A stretch of 64,000 nucleotides of DNA from Adiantum capillus-veneris (taxonomy: Eukaryota; Streptophyta; Polypodiopsida; Polypodiales; Pteridaceae), in the NCBI GenBank assembly GCA_014529385.2, contig CM043968.1, positions 28,419,513 through 28,483,512 of the forward strand. The letters run 5' to 3'. Each line of letters starts with the position of its first letter. The first letter of the stretch is position 1. The notes under the pieces are model-generated. The model ran no database searches. It saw only the letters and a list, made by a program, of their open reading frames with translations, and had not been told where the DNA came from. The position numbers were made by a program, and so were the translations under genes. Shown here piece by piece: positions 57,152 through 64,000 of this stretch.

Positions 57152-57410
57152 TTTTGCTCAGAATTGAATAAAATTTGGTCCAGAGACTCCCCTTGGGTCT
57201 AGCAACACAGTGATATGCTCTGAAATTCAATTAGATGTAAAAATAATCCAAAATGGCTCTTCCAAGCACAATCTTTCCAAAAACGCTAAAGTCCACTTCA
57301 CCCTAGTTTAAGTGTCCAAATGAGATGAAACTTGGTAGACACCCTTAGAAACACTTTTAGAACATGTGTATGAAGTTAGCTTATGGTTTAGGTCTCTCAA
57401 TCACTCCCCA

Positions 57411-57433
57411 ACATCAAATGGGTAGGATGTCTG
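57411..57433. repeat. Palindrome copy R2 (half decayed)
   Basis: Right half GTAGGATGTCT intact, left half mutated. 283 bp from R1. Confidence 0.75.
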
Positions 57434-57984
57434 GTACTCACCATCTTTTGCCTTTTTGAAGCCGAAATAAGGTCAAACTCCTCGTTTCAAGGTGTCCATA
57501 GGGTAAAACCCACCCAATGAACAATCTGGCAACCTTAGAATTGTCAAAATCCTGCCCAAAATCATTAGGAGAAATATGAACCTTGCATGGGCCTTGTAAG
57601 CAATCCTAATTTTTAGGGATTAAGGCTAATGTTGTGTAGGGTTAAGGGGACAAGGGCATTCAAGAAGCTAGTTTTGAGTAGACTTTTCTAGCCTTTTTTT
57701 TAGACACATGTAGGATGTGGACCGAAGAGGTCACTTTCTCTCTCTAGCTTTTGGAAAGTGAAGGGAGTAAAGGGGTGTGGCCACATCAGCAAAAACGTGG
57801 GTCACTAAGAGCCAAAATTTGACTTTTTTTCAAAAAAGTTATTTTTACTTATTTTTGACTTAAAATTCCCTCCCAACATATATACACATCAAAAAATCAT
57901 TTTTTGACATTTTTTTAAACCTACAAACACTAAAAGTCCACTTTTTCAAAAAAAAAAAACCCCAAAAAAAAAAAACCTTTGTTC
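57434..57984. other. Non-coding, leader then A/T-rich edge
   Basis: Leader-like up to about 57700, then A- and T-rich runs. The boundary of the presumed inserted block lies here but I cannot fix it. Confidence 0.45.
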
Positions 57985-58210
57985 TCTCCTCCTCCTTCCT
58001 CCTCTCTCCCTCTCCTCTCCCTCCCTACCCCCTTCTCTCCTCCTCCTCCCCTCTCTCTCCCTCTCCCCCCTCTGCCCCCTTCTCTCCTCCCATGTTCCTC
58101 TCCTCCCCTCCCTACCCCCTTCTCTCCTCCTCCTCCCCTCTCTCTCCCTCTCCCCCTCTGCCCCTTCTCTCCTCCCATGTTCCTCCCTCTCCCTCCCCCC
58201 TCTTTCTTTT
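57985..58210. repeat. Pyrimidine tract with two 85-90 bp units
   Basis: CT-only sequence over nearly 230 bases; two units starting near 58023 and 58109 share ccctacccccttctctcc and cccatgttcctc. The Pro/Ser ORF across it is an artefact. Confidence 0.85.
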
Positions 58211-59750
58211 CATTCTTTGCTTCCTCACGCAGCAACTGCCATGGTGCTCACGGACATCACAAATCGTATCCATCCACCACCATGTACTCCGCACAACAAA
58301 AGTGTACATATTGCTTGTCCGCGGTGTTTGCACCGAAGGCCGCACGTGAGAGTGAGCAGAGGTCATCCCAAGATCGTCATACTATCGGTGAGACGAATGT
58401 GTATGGTTCTTCAATATCTTGGGAGGGGAGAAGTAGGCTTGTTAGGCTATTGCAATTGGTTGTGTATGGGTGCAGGTGCTTCTTTGCATTCATGGATGCA
58501 CGAATGTCAAGCTCTTCAGCTCAAAACAGTGGCATTACAAGAAACAGTGGGTGCAGGTTAGAGAGGTCAAGTGTCACCACTTTTCCTCTAAAACAGCCTT
58601 CTTTGTTACATCTTGCAGGTAGGTGCTTCAAATCCATCCTTATTAGAGGTGGGTAATCTCATCCTAATGCAAGAATGGCTCAAGGAACTAGCATAACATG
58701 AAGCTTTTACGGTGGCACAAAGCTCTCCTCAAGCAATGTGGCTCCCACTACACCAAAAATCACTATGCTAACATGGAGAGATCCCTAGTAGGACAATACA
58801 ACAACTTTTCATCAGCAGCACACCCTTTCCTAACATGAGGGTACCCCCACCAGAGATATTTTTATATGATAGGTCACCCCATGAGCATACCATGTCATGG
58901 AATGGATGTAAGAACTATGACTGCACTACCCCTTGGAAGTTGTTCACGAATGTATGTTTATCAAAGTTAATGAGAAGAAGTTTGGACTTTTTTGTTTGTT
59001 GATGTGTAAGAGCACTCTTGGTCTACCATATTTTAGATTGTTTGATAAGTTAAATAAGATTTGTAGTCATTTAAAGTATCATTTTTTTATTGTAAGATTG
59101 TACATGAGAAAACATGATAAAGTACAAGAGATCTTGACAGAATAAACCTCGATGAGATTCCCACCATGCACTTGTGACACCATACCTCTCCTTGAACCCT
59201 TTGACTTCTATCGTTGTGGGGAGTCCAATGGGGGGCTATTTTCAAATTTTTAGCATAACTTTTTTTTGAAGGAAATTTTGGTTATTCTTAAGTTTATACA
59301 CAGTCTAGGAGTTCATTCTGATTGTTTTTCTTCAGTTTCAAATTTTGACCGAGTACACTCCTTGGAAGCCACTTTTGAAGGTGTTAGGACGAGATTTTGG
59401 GAAAGTTTTGTATGTAGGAAATACAGTCCTTAACACAATAAAAAACAATGGTTCTTTGAGTATTTTCAGATTCCATGGTTTTAATGCTTGTTGGAGCCCG
59501 TAGATTAAGAAAAAAGTAAAAAATGTATGTTTTACATCATTTTTAAATAAATTGTCAACTTGCACATTGATTTTTGGAGAATGCGAGCAAGATATGATTT
59601 TTTCTCATCACATGATGGTCGAAGAACGCGATGAGATGAACAAATTCATGTGAGACAAGCCCAGACAGATTCGGAGCCGATTGAAATCTAAAAGCTGTTG
59701 AAAACAACCGAAAAGTTCAACACTTTAAAAAAAAACTTAACACTTGAATC
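58211..59750. other. Non-coding gap
   Basis: No gene recognised on either strand; short ORFs only. Confidence 0.5.
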
Positions 59751-59900
59751 ATGGCCATGCATAAAAAATATGCTCACACGATGAAGGAGGTACTTCAAAG
59801 CTATGGAAATCAGTATAAAATGCAAGCAATAGCGTTGGAGGCTATTCAAGAAGTTTTAGAGGCTCACATCATTTCAGATGACTTTGCAATGACAAAATGA
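59751..59900 (+). pseudogene. Possible histone H3-like relic
   Basis: An ATG-started 49-codon ORF. Residues 7-41 align without gaps to the H3 segment from the first helix to the long helix: matching positions include E and Q in KEVLQ, and QAIALEAIQEVLEAHII against the Q..AVLALQEAAEAYLV pattern (about 9 identities in 35, many similar). The end DDFAMTK-stop-LR resembles the KD.QLARRIR end of H3 with CGA turned to TGA, but about 20 residues between are missing. The N-terminal tail is absent. It could be chance; if real it is an old, truncated copy, perhaps of a centromeric variant. Confidence 0.3.
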
Positions 59901-60004
59901 TTAAGAGTTTTGTCTACTGTCTACATAGTGATTTGGCTTTTCGGTTTATCCATGTGTTTTAAGTTAAGTGGTTTTGGCCATGAAGAGTTAAATTTAAATC
60001 AAAT

Positions 60005-60187
60005 ATTAACATTTTTGCCATCCTAAGGGGCAAACAAAGCTAGAAAATGCAAAAAAAAGGGTGGCCACAAGGACGCGCAGATGGCCCATCCAGTAGCTTT
60101 GGATGGCTCATCTGCGCGCCCTTGTGGCCACCCTTTTTTTTGCATTTTCTAGCTTTGTTTGCCTCTTAGGATAGCAAAAATGTTAAT
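60005..60187. repeat. Hairpin 1, 88-base arms
   Basis: Arms 60005-60092 and 60100-60187 are near-perfect inverted copies with a 7-base loop. They include an A-run/T-run and the GGGTGGCCACAAGG core. Confidence 0.95.
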
Positions 60188-60371
60188 AGCTGATGAAACC
60201 AGATGTTTATGTAGCATGAGACTAGATTTTTATATTGTCCAATGTGATTTGGCCTTTTGGTGCAGGGAACTAGTAAGTTGAGTTGAAGAAAGGCATAATC
60301 TGCTTGAAAAGTTAAATTTTACATTCATCTCACCTTTTCCAAGGTCCTGGAGTGCAACAATAGCCTAATTA

Positions 60372-60468
60372 TGCAAAAAAAAGGGTGGCCACAAGGGCGC
60401 GCAGATGGCCCATCCAACAGTTTTGGATGGCTCACCTGCGCGCCCTTGTGGCCACCCTTTTTTTTACA
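60372..60468. repeat. Hairpin 2, 45-base arms
   Basis: Arms 60372-60416 and 60424-60468, same core as hairpin 1; the outer sequence no longer pairs well. Confidence 0.93.
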
Positions 60469-60695
60469 TTATATGGCCTTGTCTACCCCTTATAATAGCA
60501 AGAATGTTAATATTTGATGAAACTAGATGTTTATGCAGCATGAGACTAGATTTTTATACTGTCCAATGTGATTTGCCCTTTTGGTGCAGGGAACTAGTAA
60601 GTTGAGTTGAAGGAAGGCATAATGTGCTTGAAAAGTTCAATTTTAGGTTCATCTCATCTTTTCCAGGGTTCTGGAGTGCAGCAATAGCCAAATTA

Positions 60696-60790
60696 TGCAA
60701 AAAAAGGGTGGCCACAAGGGCCCACATATGGCCCATCCAGCAGTTTTGGATGGCTCACTACGCGCGCTTGTGGCCACCCCTTTTTTTGCA
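60696..60790. repeat. Hairpin 3, 44-base arms, several mismatches
   Basis: Arms 60696-60739 and 60747-60790, same core, more diverged. Confidence 0.9.
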
Positions 60791-60840
60791 TTATATGGCC
60801 TTGTCTGCACCCCAGGATACCAATTTTTTTTTTAGATTAA

Positions 60841-63037
60841 GTGAAAGCAAATCTTTATGCAACATGACAGTACAAATTCCACTTCTTTTCACTCAGATGT
60901 AATTAGAGCTCCCCCCCCCCTCCCCCCCCTTTCTTTGTGTTCAAAGGTCCGGAGCATTCACTATGTAAAATTTTTCTATATCACGTGTGTTCACTAGAAT
61001 GGATTAAAAGTAACCCTTATAGGCCTTATCTACACATGTTTCTGCAACTTTACAAGAATATTAAATCCCTTCTGTTGAACACATGTGCTATGTTACATAT
61101 ACTTTAGTGAACTCCCCATGTCAACGGCCTCACAAATCCTGTGCACTAAACATTAAACACTAGAAATCGACCAAACAAGGAGCCAATTTTTACTTCGTTG
61201 TGTCCACCTAGTGTTCTTGTGAAACATTGCTAATGATATATATTCAACATCCCCAAATGAGGACATCTTGACAAAGTTTATGATCCACTTTAATAAGAAT
61301 AACCATTAATGATTAAACTGAAATCAAAATATTGCTTGAATTTCTTCAAGGTGGAGTGATTAAGACTTGCGACTTGAATCATCGTACAGGCAAATCAAAA
61401 TATCCATAAAAGTAAACAATATTTCTCAGATCTGTATGAAACTTCAGTAATCTGAATTAAATACTCTCACTCAATGCGACACCATTTAACAAAAAAACAT
61501 ATTTATATTGCATTTATAGAGGAATCCAGCCTCATGAAAAATAATTACAAATGGAGACAATGTTGTTTCTGTTAGGCTTATCTTACAAGTATTTGTCTTC
61601 CTCATCTAGAGATTCATATACACTTGAGTATTTGTGTGTCTATGACACTAGGGAAGATAGTAGTACTATATGGATGGCTTCTATGAGAGCTCCTAGAGAG
61701 TCCCTATTGGTTCAAGATTCTAAAAAACACCTACTATTCTTATCAAAATCTTTTAACATGGTAGTGAAAGGTTCCTCAAGGAGCAAAAATAGAGTGATTT
61801 CCATCTCTGCACATGGTTGCTTGCTCATGTCCTCTTAAAACAAGTTGAATCTGTAAGTAAACAAAAGATTATGTGAGCATAAAGTTATAAAGTACAAAAT
61901 GATATCATTCCAATTATCTAATGACAATTATATGAAGAATAAATTACAAGAAAAATCTTTGACGACTCTCCATAGATAACACAACTTACTTACATTGTGA
62001 GACTCAAATCACATGCTACACAACTATAGATGGCGCATCAAAGTCATCAACAAAATAGCACCACCTAGTGTTATGAGGTGTGAAGCCTAAACACTGAAAT
62101 CCATAAAGAGGTTAATTCTCTCCAATATGATAAACTTAAAGATGGAGATGATGTTAAGCTCTGAATGTAAGCTACAAGGGTAGTTTTCTTACCATTCTAT
62201 CTTTATGTTGGAGATGAACCCTTGCAATGCCCACACGATATTCACACCTCCTATTGTTGTGGTATGAAACTCATGTGAGCTCATACTTTTGCCACCTTCG
62301 GGAGTAGAGGTTTCCATGTAGTGTGAGTGAATGAAAGTAGAAGGAGTAGAATTTTGTTTCATGTTGTAATGGAGATGAGAGAAGGGAGAGGAGCTAGCTT
62401 GGTGTGAAACTATGTGGTGGGTAAGGGGAAGAGATGGAGGAGGAGCTTGCTTGGTGCTACAATGGAGGTGGGAGAAAGCTAGCAGAGAGATAATGATGGA
62501 CTATAGGGGGTGCATGTGGTTGTTGCAGCAATGGAGAGCTTGGAAAAAGGTTTGTAGAGAGAGAAAAACATTTTTTAGCTATAGAATAGGTTTGGAAAGA
62601 CTTTGGAGGGTGAAAATGATGTTTTGATTTGTTTTTTAAAAAAATCAATTTTTTGGATTTTTTAGTGCACGTTTTTAACTTTTGAAGGTCAAAAATACTT
62701 TTTTGACCATGAAATAGGTTTGGGGACCTTTTAAGGAGGGAAAACTTGAAATTTGGATTTTTTTGAAAATTTGAAATTTTTAGTGTATTTTTAAATCCGG
62801 GCCAAAAAGTGGGGGAAAAGAGGTCAAAGTGGTCCCCCCCCCCCCTCTTTCCCCTAGCCACCTCCTTTACCTTCTCACTAGGTAAGAGACAATTAAGAGG
62901 TGTAAAGCTACCTTGTCCCCCTATTTTTTTGAAGGTATAGAGTGTGTCCACCACCCTCTTCCTATTGGCTGACCTCTAATTAACTTTAATCCCAAAGGGC
63001 CCCTAGAGGGTTCATATTTTTCCTAATGTGTCCCTGG
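60841..63037. other. Non-coding gap
   Basis: C-runs at 60911-60929 and near 62836-62848. Short ORFs (for example 61551-61838, +) match nothing. The segment from about 62980 is leader-like again. Confidence 0.5.
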
Positions 63038-63050
63038 AGACATCCTACAC
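63038..63050. repeat. Palindrome copy R3 (left half only)
   Basis: GAGACATCCTACA; right half absent. Confidence 0.7.
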
Positions 63051-63320
63051 CCAAATTTTTTCTTGCTCAAAATGAAGCAAGATCTAGTCTAGAGGTTCTC
63101 CTTGGTGTGTTGATTCCCAATATGTCCAAATTTGGTGATTTTGACAACTTTGAGCTAGTCAAACACTCAAGATTTTGCTTCAGATTCTAGGATTTCCTCA
63201 AGCTGTTTACCCATTCAAATGATTTCCAATTTTTTCCAAACTTGGTGTGAAGGCTTCTTTTATGCTAAGAAACACTTTGGTTTGGTCAAGAATGGGTATG
63301 GCCCCCCAAATCTAGCCTTG

Positions 63321-63344
63321 AGACATCCTACGCGTAGGATGTCT
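63321..63344. repeat. Palindrome copy R4 (24 bp, perfect)
   Basis: Half-site AGACATCCTACG and its exact complement, 283 bp after R3. Identical to copy L4 at 13310. Confidence 0.93.
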
Positions 63345-63445
63345 ATCTGCTCCAAATGATCCAATTTTTGTCCCACTTAATCCCCTAGATCCTAGAAACA
63401 CTCTGGTGATATCAGTTTTGTAAAATGTTGCCCAAAATGGCCCTA

Positions 63446-63471
63446 GAGTCATCCTACGTGTAAGATGTCTC
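63446..63471. repeat. Palindrome copy R5 (imperfect)
   Basis: Centre ACGTGT, a few mismatches; only about 125 bp after R4. Confidence 0.85.
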
Positions 63472-63738
63472 TTGCATAATTTTCCTGACTAGAGTATTTC
63501 TGATGCTTCTTTATGGTCTCTACACTTGATATCAATCACAATCAACACTAAAAAGCACAGAAACCACTCAAAACAAGCACTTTATGAATTTTTCTCGCTT
63601 TCTAGCTTCGCCTTTTGACTTTTGGACACCAAAAACATGTAAAAACACTCAACTCAACATGTTCTTAGGGTAAAACATACTCACTGAACACACTGGTGAC
63701 CTCAAAATTTTCAAAATCTTCACAGTTTTACCTCTAGA

Positions 63739-63760
63739 GAAATCCTACGCATAGGATGTC
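63739..63760. repeat. Palindrome copy R6 (imperfect)
   Basis: Centre ACGCAT, about 292 bp after R5. The leader continues to the window end. Confidence 0.85.
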
Positions 63761-64000
63761 CCCAATGACAGAATTGTAATTTTTTCAGTTCTAACTTGTT
63801 CTTAAGCTCTGCCAACCCCTTTGGACTACTCACAACAATTATCAATCATCAAGCAAGCATCCAAATGAAATTTTACTTTTTCCTTGATTTTATGTTTTCA
63901 CAACTTTGATGAGCCTAGTAGCAAATATGTCATGCATGAAATGCTCAAGATCACAAATCAGGATGTCCTACCTATCCTACTCCTACTCATCATATGGGAT

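Larger units (their letters stand above)
59930..60840. repeat. 324 bp tandem repeat array with hairpins
   Basis: Three units each carry one hairpin (60005, 60372, 60696) at an exact 324 bp spacing, plus a partial unit on each side. Between hairpins the units share blocks such as gatgaaa, cagatgtttatg and gggaactagtaagttgag. No coding. Confidence 0.92.

Noticed and set aside
57979-58656. 225-codon Pro/Ser-rich ORF and its antisense Gly/Arg-rich ORF
   Set aside because: Produced by the pyrimidine tract; no conserved motif beyond low complexity.

Overview
The window looks like repeat-rich nuclear DNA of a land plant. Evidence: Ty3/gypsy and Ty1/copia LTR retrotransposons with plant-type primer-binding sites (one a perfect TGGTATCAGAGC), long GA, CA and TA microsatellites, large AT-rich gaps, and one decayed pentatricopeptide-repeat (PPR) gene of the PLS type that is abundant in ferns, lycophytes and mosses. 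I cannot name the species. I found no intact host gene, no rRNA and no tRNA. LAYOUT. 1-9361: body of a Ty3/gypsy element on + (element 1): pre-gag domain, gag, zinc knuckle, protease, RT, RNase H, duplicated H2C2, integrase, then a post-integrase region with a second retropepsin-like domain and a W-x-P-K repeat tail. 9526-11071: its probable 3' tail or LTR. 11076-12396: a 1.3 kb terminal-inverted-repeat element flanked by TTAA. 12401-23482: a pol-less LTR element (element 2) with a palindrome-rich leader, a very long coiled-coil protein gene, a stem-loop plus polypurine tract and a 932 bp 3' LTR. Its gene is split by a very young copia element (13983-19541). 23483-26255: 5' end of a reverse-strand gypsy element (element 4): gag remnant, primer site, LTR. 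27235-27893: PPR pseudogene. 28955-31182 and 37669-37810: older reverse-strand gypsy remnants, the second split by a reverse-strand non-coding LTR element (element 5, 31183-37668). 38511-about 39850 and 49096-49198: two more copies of the element 4 LTR. 42564-43080: a possible truncated gene with its promoter. 45074-45334: lone RNase H fragment. 46.9-48.3 kb: diverged tandem repeats. 49199-64000: element 3 on -, a pol-less relative whose LTR resembles that of element 2 and whose proteins resemble element 1; its palindrome-bearing leader is interrupted by about 5 kb holding a pyrimidine tract, a 324 bp hairpin repeat array and a tiny histone-H3-like relic. HOW THE PARTS FIT. Elements 1, 2 and 3 look like one retroelement clan. 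Elements 1 and 3 share the pre-gag domain (VD-[RK]-YGR-x-Y), a CX2CX3HX4C knuckle and the C-terminal retropepsin-like plus W-x-P-K module. Elements 2 and 3 share LTR ends, a GGGA-loop stem-loop before the polypurine tract, and leaders with about 285-bp-spaced palindromes. My inference is that element 1 represents the autonomous partner and elements 2 and 3 are non-autonomous passengers. The most unusual signals are the post-integrase second protease module, its catalytically altered copy in element 3, the duplicated H2C2 domain, and the palindrome repeats. All alignments were done by eye.
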